64,000 nt of DNA from Pseudovibrio sp000156235 (GTDB taxonomy: Bacteria > Pseudomonadota > Alphaproteobacteria > Rhizobiales > Stappiaceae). The stretch is from the NCBI RefSeq assembly GCF_000156235.1, contig NZ_DS996811.1, forward strand, positions 1 to 64,000, in the 5' to 3' direction. Positions 54,798 through 63,952 of this stretch are shown in pieces (position 1 is the first letter of the stretch; each line of letters opens with the position of its first letter). The notes under the pieces are model-generated. The model worked only from the letters and a program-made list of their open reading frames with translations. It ran no database searches and was not told the origin of the DNA. Made by a program: the position numbers and the translations under genes.

Positions 54798-55817
54798 TCA
54801 GATATTGAAGCGTGTCTTCAAAACAGGTGGTAAAAGCTCGTATTCTGGTTGATTTCCATCAGGAAAATCTTTTTGCCGCCTAATGAGCTTAATGCACCGC
54901 TTGAGCTCTGTTTCCATGTCATGCGTGATTACGAAGTCCATCTGGTCATTCTCCAGCAGCCTGCGGGAGTTCTCATTGAGCTCATGACCAATAAAGGCAA
55001 TCGGTAAACCCAGCTCACGGATCGCCTTGGCAATGCCCGTGTTTCCGCCAGCCACGTTATAGACGCCAAGTGGTTTGGCCCCTTCATCCAGTCTGCTTTT
55101 GAAAAGCTTGTAGACCGTCTCCGCATCATCATTGGAGTTGATGATCTCCGAGATGGTAAGATTGGGATATTCCTTGCGCAACAAGCGGCGGAACCCTGTC
55201 TCGCGACCTTCCTGACAGCGGTAATGCGCGCTGGTTGCAAGGAAGATTTCGCCGGACCGGTCGCCTGAGAGTTTACCAAGCAACTGCGCGGCGCAAAGGC
55301 CGGCTGCAATCTGATCCATCCCAACGTAACCAAGGTGTTTAGGGCTCTCCTGATCCGTGGTCAGGCATATAACAGGTGTTCCATTTTCGCTGATTTCTTC
55401 AATAGCGCGGGTGATCGCAGGGTGTTCGCGCACGGCGATGATGATGCCGTCATACTTGCGCGCCCAGGCAATCATCTGCTCGGAAAACACACTCGGCTCG
55501 AAGTCTTTGGTGTGGGATGTGAAGCACTTGAAGCGCACATGCGGGTCATCCCCATAACGGCGTTCAACCAGCTCCAGAAGCTCCTCAATGAAGCTCGTTC
55601 CGGAATCCACCAGCAGTCCAACCGTTATCGGAGAAACTGTTTCTGAGACAACCTCTTCCGGCGCACGCAGCTCGTTCAGAGCCTTGTGAACCAGCTCCAC
55701 TTTCCTCTTGGAAACACCACCTCGTTTATTGAGGACACGGTCAACTGTCGCGGTCGAAACTCCTGCCTTGTTTGCGATATCCAACACGCTCGGATTCTGC
55801 CAGCTGCCCCGCCTCAT
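54798..55817 (-). CDS. LacI-family transcriptional regulator
   Basis: A 339-residue regulator. The N-terminal LacI HTH reads SVLDIANKAGVSTATVDRVLNKRGGVSKRKVELV. A periplasmic-binding-protein-like sensor domain (about 65-330) follows. ATG 55817 is chosen because AAAGGTGA precedes it; GTG 55826 is an alternative. It diverges from the IolI-like and ABC transporter genes and probably controls them in response to an inositol-like or other sugar. Confidence 0.93.
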   Translation of the reverse strand: MRRGSWQNPSVLDIANKAGVSTATVDRVLNKRGGVSKRKVELVHKALNELRAPEEVVSETVSPITVGLLVDSGTSFIEELLELVERRYGDDPHVRFKCFTSHTKDFEPSVFSEQMIAWARKYDGIIIAVREHPAITRAIEEISENGTPVICLTTDQESPKHLGYVGMDQIAAGLCAAQLLGKLSGDRSGEIFLATSAHYRCQEGRETGFRRLLRKEYPNLTISEIINSNDDAETVYKLFKSRLDEGAKPLGVYNVAGGNTGIAKAIRELGLPIAFIGHELNENSRRLLENDQMDFVITHDMETELKRCIKLIRRQKDFPDGNQPEYELLPPVLKTRFNI

Positions 55818-55841
55818 ATATATCACCTTTGATTGTTAAAC

Positions 55842-56028
55842 CATCATACACATCAATCTTTACGCCGAAATTCACATTTTGACTTCGGGAGAGCAAACCT
55901 TCCAAAATATTGAATTCATGGAATATTCGTTCTCTGAATCCGATTTTATCAGTAATTTCAGACTCTAAATTGACAGGTACCATTACTTACATATCATCTT
56001 TAGCAGATCAAATTGATGTTTATACATC
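55842..56028. promoter_or_regulatory. Pair of inverted near-repeats in the lacI/iolI promoter region
   Basis: ATTGATGTTTATACATC (56012-56028, plus strand) and ATTGATGTGTATGATG (minus strand, 55842-55857) share ATTGATGT-N-TAT. They flank the divergent promoters about 155 bases apart, a spacing compatible with looping by a LacI protein. Function is inferred. Confidence 0.3.
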
Positions 56029-56047
56029 GGACATTGGGAGAAGTCGT

Positions 56048-56884
56048 TTGTCGGGAAACATCAACTTCGCATTGAACCACATGCTGGCACCTCAAATGAC
56101 GTTGGACGCGTTTTTTGGAATGGCAGCTTCCATGGGGATCAATGCCGTAGAAATCCGAAATGACATTGCTGGCAATCCGTTTGAACTGAAAACGCCAGCG
56201 GAAGACGTCAAGGCACTGGCTGTTAAGCACGGTGTCGAAATCATCAGCATCAATGCACTTCAACGGTTCAATGAGTGGTCAGAGGTTCGCCTTGCTGAAG
56301 CAAACGAACTGATCGGCTTTGCTGAGCGTTGTGGCTCCAAGGCCCTCGTCATGTGTCCGGTCAACGACCATGACTATGGCAAAAGCGATGATGAACTGGC
56401 TGCGAACCTGCGCCAATCGCTGAAAGAACTCAAGCCTCTGCTGGAAACCGCTGGTGTGACCGGTCTGGTTGAGCCTCTCGGCTTCCCGCAGTGCTCCTTG
56501 CGCCGCAAGGCGGATGCTGTTGCAGCGATCCGCGATGTGGACGGTGAGGGCGTGTTCAAGCTGGTGCATGACACATTCCATCATCACCTTGCTGAAGAAA
56601 CCGAATTCTTCGCTGACCTGACAGGCCTCATGCACATTTCCGGCGTGGAAGATCCAGCTCTTTCCATCGCTGAAATGCTGGATGACCATCGCCTGCTGGT
56701 AGGTGAAGCGGACCGTCTGGGCAACGCTGCTCAGATCAAAACCATGCTTGCAAACGGGTATACGGGCCACGTGTCTCTGGAGCCATTTTCTCCAGTTGTG
56801 CATGCCCTTGAAAACGTGGTGGACGCCACGCAGGCAAGCTTTGATTTCCTGAAAAAAGAATTGCAGGCAGCCAACGCTGCCTGA
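56048..56884 (+). CDS. IolI-like sugar isomerase/epimerase (2-keto-myo-inositol isomerase family)
   Basis: A 278-residue TIM barrel of the AP-endonuclease-2/xylose-isomerase-like family. It starts at TTG 56048 with GGGAG seven bases upstream; the conserved N-terminus INFALNHMLAP follows directly. Metal ligands fit the IolI pattern: E142 (LVEPLGF), D175 (KLVHDTFHHH), H196 (LMHISG) and E245 (VSLEPFS). IolI converts 2-keto-myo-inositol to 1-keto-D-chiro-inositol. The linked ribose/inositol-type ABC transporter supports an inositol role, but other iol genes are absent from this window. Confidence 0.85.
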   Translation: MSGNINFALNHMLAPQMTLDAFFGMAASMGINAVEIRNDIAGNPFELKTPAEDVKALAVKHGVEIISINALQRFNEWSEVRLAEANELIGFAERCGSKALVMCPVNDHDYGKSDDELAANLRQSLKELKPLLETAGVTGLVEPLGFPQCSLRRKADAVAAIRDVDGEGVFKLVHDTFHHHLAEETEFFADLTGLMHISGVEDPALSIAEMLDDHRLLVGEADRLGNAAQIKTMLANGYTGHVSLEPFSPVVHALENVVDATQASFDFLKKELQAANAA

Positions 56885-56985
56885 GTATCCAGGCGACTGA
56901 TTTCGCTAAATTAATTGGCGCAGGTGGGGACTTGCGCCAGCATAATCTTGGGAGAAGTGCCACCTAAGGCACGGAGGAGGAAGTA

Positions 56986-57903
56986 ATGAAACGTACTCTA
57001 CTGGCTCTTGCTGCATCGGCAATGATGACAACCAGCGTCATGGCTGAGAACATCGGCGTTTCAATGGCTTATTTTGATGATAACTTCTTGACCATCCTGC
57101 GCAACGCAATGGGTGAAGAAGCAGCCAAGTCCAACGGCGTTGAGATTCAGTTTGAAGACGCACGCGGTGACATCGGCAAGCAGATCGACCAGGTGCAGAA
57201 CTTCGTTGCACAGGGCGTTGATGCGATCATCGTAAACCCGGCTGATACTTCCGCAACACCACGCATCACCAAACTGGCCAACAGCGCCGGTATCCCACTC
57301 GTTTACGTAAACCGTAAGCCAGAAGACAAAGAACTGCCTGAAAAGGTTGTGTTCGTGGGCTCTGATGAAGTTGTTGCCGGACGTTTGCAGATGGAAGAAC
57401 TGGCAAAGCAGATGGGTGGCAAGGGCAACGTTGCCATCATGCTTGGCGAACTGGCTTCCAACGGTACTCGTGGCCGTACACAGGGCGTGAAGGAAGTTCT
57501 GGGCAACTATCCTGACATCAAGGTTGTTGAAGAGCAGACCGCTGACTTCCAGCGCGCAGAAGCAATCGACCTGATGAACAACTGGATCGTTTCCGGCACC
57601 AAAATCGACGCAGTTGCAGCCAACAACGACGAAATGGCTCTGGGCGCTCTGATCGCAATGAAGCAGGCTGGCATCGCAGCAAGCGACATCGCAGTTGCAG
57701 GTGTTGACGCTACTCCGGACGCTCTGGCTTCCATGAAGGCTGGTCAGCTGTTCGCAACCGTGTTCCAGGACGCTAAAGGCCAGGGCGCAGGTTCCGTTAA
57801 AGCTGCTCTGAAGCTGGCTCGCGGCGAAAAAGTAGACACCATTGTTTGGATCCCATTCAAGCTGGTGAACAAAGCGAACCTTGGCGAGTACCTCGACAAG
57901 TAA
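56986..57903 (+). CDS. Sugar ABC transporter periplasmic binding protein (RbsB/inositol type)
   Basis: A 305-residue class B sugar-binding protein with signal peptide MKRTLLALAASAMMTTSVMA. Family features include GVDAIIVNPADTSATPRITK, VYVNRKP, FVGSDEVVAGRLQMEEL and AVAGVDATPDALASMKAG. GGAGGAAG precedes the ATG. Its best functional analogy is the myo-inositol-binding protein of inositol ABC systems, given the IolI neighbour. A terminator-like hairpin follows the gene. Confidence 0.93.
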   Translation: MKRTLLALAASAMMTTSVMAENIGVSMAYFDDNFLTILRNAMGEEAAKSNGVEIQFEDARGDIGKQIDQVQNFVAQGVDAIIVNPADTSATPRITKLANSAGIPLVYVNRKPEDKELPEKVVFVGSDEVVAGRLQMEELAKQMGGKGNVAIMLGELASNGTRGRTQGVKEVLGNYPDIKVVEEQTADFQRAEAIDLMNNWIVSGTKIDAVAANNDEMALGALIAMKQAGIAASDIAVAGVDATPDALASMKAGQLFATVFQDAKGQGAGSVKAALKLARGEKVDTIVWIPFKLVNKANLGEYLDK

Positions 57904-57910
57904 GCAGTTG

Positions 57911-57940
57911 AGCGGAAGGTTTTAACGGCCTTCCGCTTTT
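57911..57940 (+). terminator. Attenuating terminator between binding protein and ATPase genes
   Basis: AGCGGAAGG (57911-57919) and CCTTCCGCT (57929-57937) form a perfect 9-bp stem with a nine-base loop, followed by a short T run. It sits right after the binding-protein stop and inside the transporter operon. It probably lets only part of transcription continue, giving excess binding protein. Confidence 0.75.
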
Positions 57941-58073
57941 GCCTTGCAGCTCTGTCCGCCTGACAAACTCAGGCAAACGAGAGGACCGCGCGCAGGCACC
58001 AAGTGATCAAGCTTCCGGGCCAGGCTCCCGGGAGCCCCTCACACTGCCAGCAGAAAAATGGAGTTCACGGACT

Positions 58074-59612
58074 GTGAGTTTAAGCACACAAGAAGCGGTA
58101 CGTGAGAATAAGGGTGCCGCAGCCCAACAAAAGTACCTGCTAGAAGTCGATAGTGTGCGCAAGGAGTTCCCCGGTGTTGTTGCACTGGATGATGTGAACC
58201 TGCGTATCCGACCCGGCACAGTTCATGCCCTCATGGGAGAAAACGGGGCGGGTAAATCCACCCTGATGAAAATCATTGCAGGCATCTACCAGCCAGACCG
58301 AGGCGAGGTCCGTCTGGGTGGCAAGCAGGTGCAAATGCACACGCCGCTGGATGCTCTGGAGCAAGGCGTTGCCATGATCCACCAGGAACTCAACCTGATG
58401 CCGTTCATGACCATCGCCGAAAACATCTGGATCCGCCGGGAGCCACTCACCAAGCTTGGGTTTGTTGACCACAAAGCCCTGCGTGAGAACACCCAGAAGC
58501 TGTTTGACCGACTGAACATCAGTCTGGATCCGGAAACTGAAGTTCGTGACCTTTCCATTGCCAACCGGCAGATGGTCGAGATTGCAAAAGCAATTTCCTA
58601 TGAATCCGACGTTCTGATCATGGACGAGCCAACTTCGGCCCTGACAGACCGCGAAGTTGAACACCTCTTCCAGATCATTGCCAGCCTGAAGGCCGACGGA
58701 AAAGGCATCGTCTACATCACCCATAAGATGGACGAGGTTTTTGAGATTGCTGATGATGTGTCCGTCTTCCGTGATGGCAAGTACATCGGTACGGATCTGG
58801 CCAGCAATCTGGACAGCGACCAGCTCATCCGCATGATGGTGGGCCGCGAGATCACCCAGATGTTCCCGAAAGAGGAAGTGCCGATCGGTGACGTGGTTCT
58901 TTCCGTGAAGGACCTGTGTCTGGAAGGCGTGTTCGAGAACGTGAGCTTTGATCTTCGCGCAGGCGAGATCCTTGGCGTGGCCGGTCTGGTGGGCTCAGGC
59001 CGCACCAACGTGGCAGAAACGATCTACGGTGTGACACCAGCCACCGCTGGCACCATCGACGTGTTTGGCGAGACGGTTGAGATCAAGACACCTGCTGAAG
59101 CCATGGACCATGGCATGGCGCTGCTGACCGAAGACCGCAAGGACACTGGTCTGTTCCTGATGCTCGACATTCAGGAAAACATGCAGATCGCTCTGCTCAG
59201 TCAGGATCACGTGAAAGGCGGCTTTGTCGCTGAGAGCACTGTTTCCAAGCTCTGCAAGGAAATGAGTGACGCGCTTCGTGTGAAAACGCCGGGCATGAAC
59301 GAGCGCATCGAGAACCTGTCTGGTGGCAACCAGCAGAAGGTTCTGATCGGTCGCTGGCTGCTGACCAAACCCCGCATCCTCATTCTGGATGAGCCAACCC
59401 GCGGCATCGACGTGGGCGCGAAGGCAGAAATCCATAAGCTCATTACCAAACTGGCAGGTGAGGGCGTTGCTGTTCTCATGATCTCCTCCGAGATGCCGGA
59501 GGTGCTGGGCATGAGTGACCGCGTGATGGTGATGCACGAAGGACATGTCACCGGAATTCTGGACCGAGCTGAAGCAGATCAGGTCAGCGTTATGCGCCTT
59601 GCTTCCAACTAA
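58074..59612 (+). CDS. Sugar ABC transporter ATP-binding protein (RbsA/inositol type, two ATPase domains)
   Basis: A 512-residue protein with two nucleotide-binding domains. The first has Walker A GENGAGKST and Walker B VLIMDEPTSALTD. The second has the degenerate GLVGSGRTN loop typical of this family, then LSGGNQQKVLIGRWL and ILILDEPTRGIDVG. GTG 58074 with GGAG upstream gives the usual length; the in-frame extension to 57939 is not conserved. It powers import by the permease encoded 58 bases downstream. Confidence 0.93.
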   Translation: MSLSTQEAVRENKGAAAQQKYLLEVDSVRKEFPGVVALDDVNLRIRPGTVHALMGENGAGKSTLMKIIAGIYQPDRGEVRLGGKQVQMHTPLDALEQGVAMIHQELNLMPFMTIAENIWIRREPLTKLGFVDHKALRENTQKLFDRLNISLDPETEVRDLSIANRQMVEIAKAISYESDVLIMDEPTSALTDREVEHLFQIIASLKADGKGIVYITHKMDEVFEIADDVSVFRDGKYIGTDLASNLDSDQLIRMMVGREITQMFPKEEVPIGDVVLSVKDLCLEGVFENVSFDLRAGEILGVAGLVGSGRTNVAETIYGVTPATAGTIDVFGETVEIKTPAEAMDHGMALLTEDRKDTGLFLMLDIQENMQIALLSQDHVKGGFVAESTVSKLCKEMSDALRVKTPGMNERIENLSGGNQQKVLIGRWLLTKPRILILDEPTRGIDVGAKAEIHKLITKLAGEGVAVLMISSEMPEVLGMSDRVMVMHEGHVTGILDRAEADQVSVMRLASN

Positions 59613-59670
59613 GAATTTTCATGCGCGGCAGCTTTAAGCGCCCGACGCAGAGATTGAAAGGACTTGCCAG

Positions 59671-60684
59671 ATGGCAAATGCAACAGACGTAGCTGAGAAC
59701 AACGCTCCAGCTAGAAAACTGCCGGTCGAGGCCAACATCTTCCTCGTTCTGATCGGCATTGCAGTCTTTTTTGAAGTACTGGGCTGGATTGTGAAGGGCG
59801 ATACCTTCCTGTTTAACCCACAACGCCTGCTGATCATGGTTCTGCAGGTTTCCATCATCGGCCTTCTGGCCATTGGCGTAACACAGGTGATCATCACCGG
59901 CGGTATTGACCTGTCCTCAGGCTCGGTGCTTGCGCTCTCGGCCATGGTGGCCGCCAGTTTTGCGCAAACCTCCGACTACGCCCGTGCTGTCTTCCCGATG
60001 TTCACGGACATGCCGTTCCTCGTACCAGTGTTCGCAGGTATCGCCGTCGGGGCCTTAGCTGGGTTCATAAACGGGTCGCTCATAGCCTACACGGCCATTC
60101 CCCCGTTTATTGCAACTCTGGGCATGATGGTGACTGCACGCGGTCTGGCTCGCTACTACACCAAAGGCCAGCCAATCAGCCTGCTTTCTGAAGAGTACAT
60201 GTGGCTCGGTTCCGGCACCATTCCGGTGATCATCTTCCTGATGGCTGCAGTGATCTTCCACATAGCCTTGCGCTTCACCCGTTACGGCAAGTTCACCTAC
60301 GCAACCGGTGCAAACGTTCAGGCTGCAAAAGTGTCCGGCATCAACGTTGGTCGTCACTTGATCAAAGTGTACACCCTTGCTGGTCTGCTGGCTGGTCTGG
60401 GCGGTGTTGTGGCCGCAGCGCGTGCTGGTAGTGGACAGGCAGGTATGGGCCTTGCATATGAGCTTGACGCCATCGCTGCAGCTGTTATTGGCGGAACAAG
60501 CCTTGCGGGCGGCGTCGGTCGCATCACAGGCACCGTCATTGGCACCATTATTCTGGGTACAATGATGAGTGGTTTCACCTTCCTTGGTATTGATGCTTAC
60601 ATCCAAGACATCGTGAAAGGTGGTATCATTGTAGCTGCAGTGGTTGCGGACCAATACCGCCAGCGCAAACGGGCAAAAGCCTAG
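59671..60684 (+). CDS. Sugar ABC transporter permease (RbsC/inositol type)
   Basis: A 337-residue BPD_transp_2 permease with about 8-10 membrane segments. VIITGGIDLSSGSVLALSAMVAA, IPPFIATLGMMVTARGLA and DAIAAAVIGGTSLAGGVGRI are its conserved segments. It forms the channel of the binding-protein/ATPase system encoded upstream. A strong terminator follows. Confidence 0.95.
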   Translation: MANATDVAENNAPARKLPVEANIFLVLIGIAVFFEVLGWIVKGDTFLFNPQRLLIMVLQVSIIGLLAIGVTQVIITGGIDLSSGSVLALSAMVAASFAQTSDYARAVFPMFTDMPFLVPVFAGIAVGALAGFINGSLIAYTAIPPFIATLGMMVTARGLARYYTKGQPISLLSEEYMWLGSGTIPVIIFLMAAVIFHIALRFTRYGKFTYATGANVQAAKVSGINVGRHLIKVYTLAGLLAGLGGVVAAARAGSGQAGMGLAYELDAIAAAVIGGTSLAGGVGRITGTVIGTIILGTMMSGFTFLGIDAYIQDIVKGGIIVAAVVADQYRQRKRAKA

Positions 60685-60738
60685 TTAGCCAGTTAAAGAT
60701 TTTAGGCTAAAACCTCCCACGGATGATGCCTAATACCC

Positions 60739-60776
60739 GAGCAGGAGAGCCCTCGTCCGGCCTCCTGCTCTTTTTC
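60739..60776 (+). terminator. Terminator of the IolI-ABC transporter operon
   Basis: GAGCAGGAG (60739-60747) pairs with CTCCTGCTC (60762-60770) around a 14-base loop, followed by five T, a C and four T. It lies 54 bases past the permease stop and 24 bases before the end of the convergent Gfo/Idh gene. Confidence 0.88.
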
Positions 60777-60799
60777 TTTTTATACGCTTAGAAAGTGCC

Positions 60800-61861
60800 T
60801 CAGATATAGGCTTTGGAAGGTTCAGCTTCCCGCACATCTGCCCGTGTGCCAGTGCGAGACGAGGTCTCCATTGCCTCAATCAACGCATGGACCATCAGGG
60901 CATCATGTCCGGTCACTTTCGGGTCGCGATGTTCAATGATGCTGAGCGCAAAATCGTCGATCAGATCCCGGTGCCAGTCACACGGAAACGCCATAGGGTT
61001 TACCCCGCCGCCTGTGCCGTCCTTCGACCCATTACGCCCGCCAAACACATCGATAGACCCATCACGATAGGTCACGGTGAGCTTGCTGCCTTCCAGATGT
61101 GCAGACGCCTTTGAGCCATCAAACACAAGTGTCTCTTTCGCATCCGGATATGTCGCTGTCGTCGCCATGATGGAGCCAACAGCACCGCTGTGAAACTCAA
61201 CACCCGCAGTGGCAAAGTCTTCTGCTTCCATCTTGTGCGCACCGGTCGTGGCACAAAGAGCCTGAACGGATTTGGCAGGACCGGTGAGGCTAAGCATCAG
61301 ATCCAGTACATGGATCGCCTGCGTGATGAGCACACCGCCACCGTCTCTTTCATAAGTGCCGCGGCCTGCCTGATCGTAGTAAGCCTGATCCCGCCACCAA
61401 GGAATGTTTGCGCGTACCAGATGAATGTCGCCCAGAGCGCCTTCATCTAACAAGGCCCGCAACTGCCTAGCCCCTTCACGGAACCGGTGCTGAAACACGA
61501 CGCCGTACTTTACGCCGGCATAATCGCAAAGCTCCACCAGTTCAGCCGCAGCCTCATAGGTTCGTTCCAGTGGCTTTTCTGTCAGGATGTGCTTACCAGC
61601 GCTGGAGAACAGCTCCACCAGATCATGCCGTTGGTCAGGCGGTGTCAGCAGAAGGACGGCATCGATCTCCGGATCGCCTGCGATCTCTTCAGGGCTGTCG
61701 AAACACGTCCAGCCGTACTTTTCAGCAACGGCCTCAGCCTTGGCTTTGGTTCGGTTGTAAAGGCCAGCAACCTCGACGTGATTTCTCAGCAGATCAAGCG
61801 CTTCGAGATGTGGTTTTGCGGCCATTCCCAAACCAACAACGGCCAGACTGATCGACGGCAT
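60800..61861 (-). CDS. Gfo/Idh/MocA family sugar dehydrogenase
   Basis: A 353-residue oxidoreductase. The N-terminal Rossmann fold is VVGLGMAAKPHLEAL; the catalytic-lysine motif is EKPLERTYEAA; the C-terminal Gfo/Idh domain begins with VFQHRFREGARQL. It follows the malK-like gene by 133 bases on the same strand and so probably belongs to the MalFGK-type operon rather than to the convergent inositol transporter. A sugar or inositol dehydrogenase role is likely; the substrate is not known. Confidence 0.9.
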   Translation of the reverse strand: MPSISLAVVGLGMAAKPHLEALDLLRNHVEVAGLYNRTKAKAEAVAEKYGWTCFDSPEEIAGDPEIDAVLLLTPPDQRHDLVELFSSAGKHILTEKPLERTYEAAAELVELCDYAGVKYGVVFQHRFREGARQLRALLDEGALGDIHLVRANIPWWRDQAYYDQAGRGTYERDGGGVLITQAIHVLDLMLSLTGPAKSVQALCATTGAHKMEAEDFATAGVEFHSGAVGSIMATTATYPDAKETLVFDGSKASAHLEGSKLTVTYRDGSIDVFGGRNGSKDGTGGGVNPMAFPCDWHRDLIDDFALSIIEHRDPKVTGHDALMVHALIEAMETSSRTGTRADVREAEPSKAYI

Positions 61862-61994
61862 TCAGAGCACTTCCTTCTGCACTGGTTATATATCAGGCAG
61901 TGTTTATACCAGTTTAGGTTGCCCCAGAAGAACGTGAAAACCCTGAGTCCAGAAAGGCGGTTCGTTGTCGAAACAACGAACCAGTTCGGGGAAC

Positions 61995-63080
61995 TTATAC
62001 GGGAGACTCCAGCCGCATTTCTGTCCGAGCATCAAACATATGCAGCTTTTCTTTTTGGTAGGTCACATGAACTTGTGTGCCTTCTGCAATATCAGGCCGT
62101 TCGAGTGTGAAGATTTTAAGGCTGTCCTTTCCGATACGCACATGAACCAGCGTGGAAAGGCCCATAGGCTCAATCAGATCGACCGTTGCAGGCAGAGTGG
62201 CCGGGCCTTCCTCCGTGATCATCAAATGCTCTGGCCGCACGCCCAGAATAAGATCCATCTGATCCTTCAAACCCGCACTTTCCGGCAGAACAACCTGATG
62301 GTTTTCATCGGTCTGCAGGTGGTAACCATCACCAGATGCACGAGCTGTGCCTTTGATGAAGTTCATGGCTGGAGATCCGATGAAGGACGCCACAAAAACA
62401 TTGGCTGGCTTGTCATAGATCTCCAGCGGTGTGCCTACTTGTTGAATATATCCATCATGCATGGCCACGATTCTGTCGGCCATGGTCATGGCTTCAATCT
62501 GGTCATGGGTCACGTAGATGGACGTCGCTTTCAGCTTGCGATGCAGCTTGCGGATTTCTGAACGCATCTGCTCGCGCAAGCGCGCATCCAGATTGGAGAG
62601 CGGCTCATCAAACAAAAACGCCTGCGGATCGCGCACAATCGCACGGCCCATAGCAACACGTTGGCGCTGACCACCGGAGAGTGCTTTTGGACGGCGTTCC
62701 AACAGACCATTCAGGCCGAGGATGTTGGAGACCCCGTTCACAGCACTGGCGATCTTCTCCTTTGGCGATTTGCGAAGGGTCATCGCATAGCTGATGTTCT
62801 CTTCCACGCTCATATGCGGATAGAGCGCATAGGACTGGAACACCATGGCGATATCCCGATCACGCGGCGGTAGATCGTTGATGATCCGCTCGTTGATGGA
62901 GATTGATCCAGACGTCACTTCCTCCAGTCCCGCAATCATGCGCAGCAAAGTGGATTTTCCGCAGCCGGATGGGCCTACCAGCACAATGAACTCACCATCT
63001 TGAATGTTCAGGTCGATCCCATGCAGGACTGCGGTGTTGCCGTAGGATTTGGTTGCCTCGGTGATTTGAATAGAAGCCAT
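61995..63080 (-). CDS. Sugar ABC transporter ATP-binding protein (MalK/UgpC family)
   Basis: A 361-residue ATPase with Walker A VGPSGCGKST, signature LSGGQRQRVAMGRA, Walker B FLFDEPLSNLDA and a C-terminal TOBE region (about 290-355). ATG 63080 starts at the conserved MASIQITEATKSYG; an in-frame extension to 63305 overlaps the permease and is spurious. It starts 11 bases after the permease stop. Confidence 0.95.
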   Translation of the reverse strand: MASIQITEATKSYGNTAVLHGIDLNIQDGEFIVLVGPSGCGKSTLLRMIAGLEEVTSGSISINERIINDLPPRDRDIAMVFQSYALYPHMSVEENISYAMTLRKSPKEKIASAVNGVSNILGLNGLLERRPKALSGGQRQRVAMGRAIVRDPQAFLFDEPLSNLDARLREQMRSEIRKLHRKLKATSIYVTHDQIEAMTMADRIVAMHDGYIQQVGTPLEIYDKPANVFVASFIGSPAMNFIKGTARASGDGYHLQTDENHQVVLPESAGLKDQMDLILGVRPEHLMITEEGPATLPATVDLIEPMGLSTLVHVRIGKDSLKIFTLERPDIAEGTQVHVTYQKEKLHMFDARTEMRLESPV

Positions 63081-63091
63081 TGAGTACCTCG

Positions 63092-63943
63092 TTATCCTTT
63101 GACCGCACCGGCGGTAAGGCCCTGCACCAGATAACGCTGGATGAGGAAGAAGAAGATTGCTGCCGGAATGAGCGCCAGGAAGCCAGCTGCCATCATCTGT
63201 CCAAAATCGACAGAAAACTTGGAGATGAACGTAAGCAGACCAACCGGGAAGGTGACTGCATCCGGACTGCTGACCAGCATGAGCGCAAAGAGCAGCTCGC
63301 TCCACGCTGCGGTGAACACAAAGCCAAGCGTGGCTGCGATACCCGGCAGTGTGAGCGGGAAGATGATCTTCACCAGAGCACCGAAACGCGTATTGCCATC
63401 AATCATGGCTGCTTCTTCAAGGTCTTTGGGAATGCCATCAAAAAACGATTGCATCAGAAAAGTCGCAAACGGAACGTTGAAGGCTGTGTAGACCACCACA
63501 AGCCCAAGCAGACTGTCGGTCAGCCCCAGCGGTGTGAGAATGCGGAAGATCGGTGCGATCAGCATCACCAGCGGGAACATCTGGGTGATCAGCATCAGTA
63601 CGATGATGATGGCCTTGCCGCGATACTGGAACCGGGAGAATGAGTAGCCCGCTGCTGCTGCGATTAGAGTGGAAATGAGAGCCGTTGCGCCCGACACAAT
63701 GGCCGAGTTGATAAAGAACTGCGGGAAGTCTGTATCCGTCATCACCTGCGCAAAGTTCGCCCACGTGGTCTCAGAGGGCCACATGCGGATGCCTTCAGAA
63801 TAGAGCAGGTTGGTGGGCGTCACAGCCACCTTGAACAGCCAAAAGAGCGGGAACAAGGCAAAGAACAGAAAGCAGGCGAGCAGACCGTAATGGACACTCC
63901 AGTCCACCACCCGTTGGCCCTTTGATTTTGCATAGTATGCCAT
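63092..63943 (-). CDS. Sugar ABC transporter permease (MalG family)
   Basis: A 283-residue permease with six membrane segments. The EAA loop reads KDLEEAAMIDGNTRFGALVKIIFPLTLPG. It is the second permease of a CUT1 transporter, 9 bases after the stop of the upstream MalF-type permease. Confidence 0.95.
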   Translation of the reverse strand: MAYYAKSKGQRVVDWSVHYGLLACFLFFALFPLFWLFKVAVTPTNLLYSEGIRMWPSETTWANFAQVMTDTDFPQFFINSAIVSGATALISTLIAAAAGYSFSRFQYRGKAIIIVLMLITQMFPLVMLIAPIFRILTPLGLTDSLLGLVVVYTAFNVPFATFLMQSFFDGIPKDLEEAAMIDGNTRFGALVKIIFPLTLPGIAATLGFVFTAAWSELLFALMLVSSPDAVTFPVGLLTFISKFSVDFGQMMAAGFLALIPAAIFFFLIQRYLVQGLTAGAVKG

Positions 63944-63952
63944 AACAGAGCC

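Noticed and set aside
54730..55928. CATGGAATATT direct repeat flanking lacI as a target-site duplication
   Set aside because: The 11-base match lies in AT-rich DNA and no transposase or inverted ends are present; it could be an operator pair or chance.
63080..63305. N-terminal extension of the malK-like gene
   Set aside because: The extra 75 residues overlap the permease gene and are unlike the family; the conserved start is at 63080.
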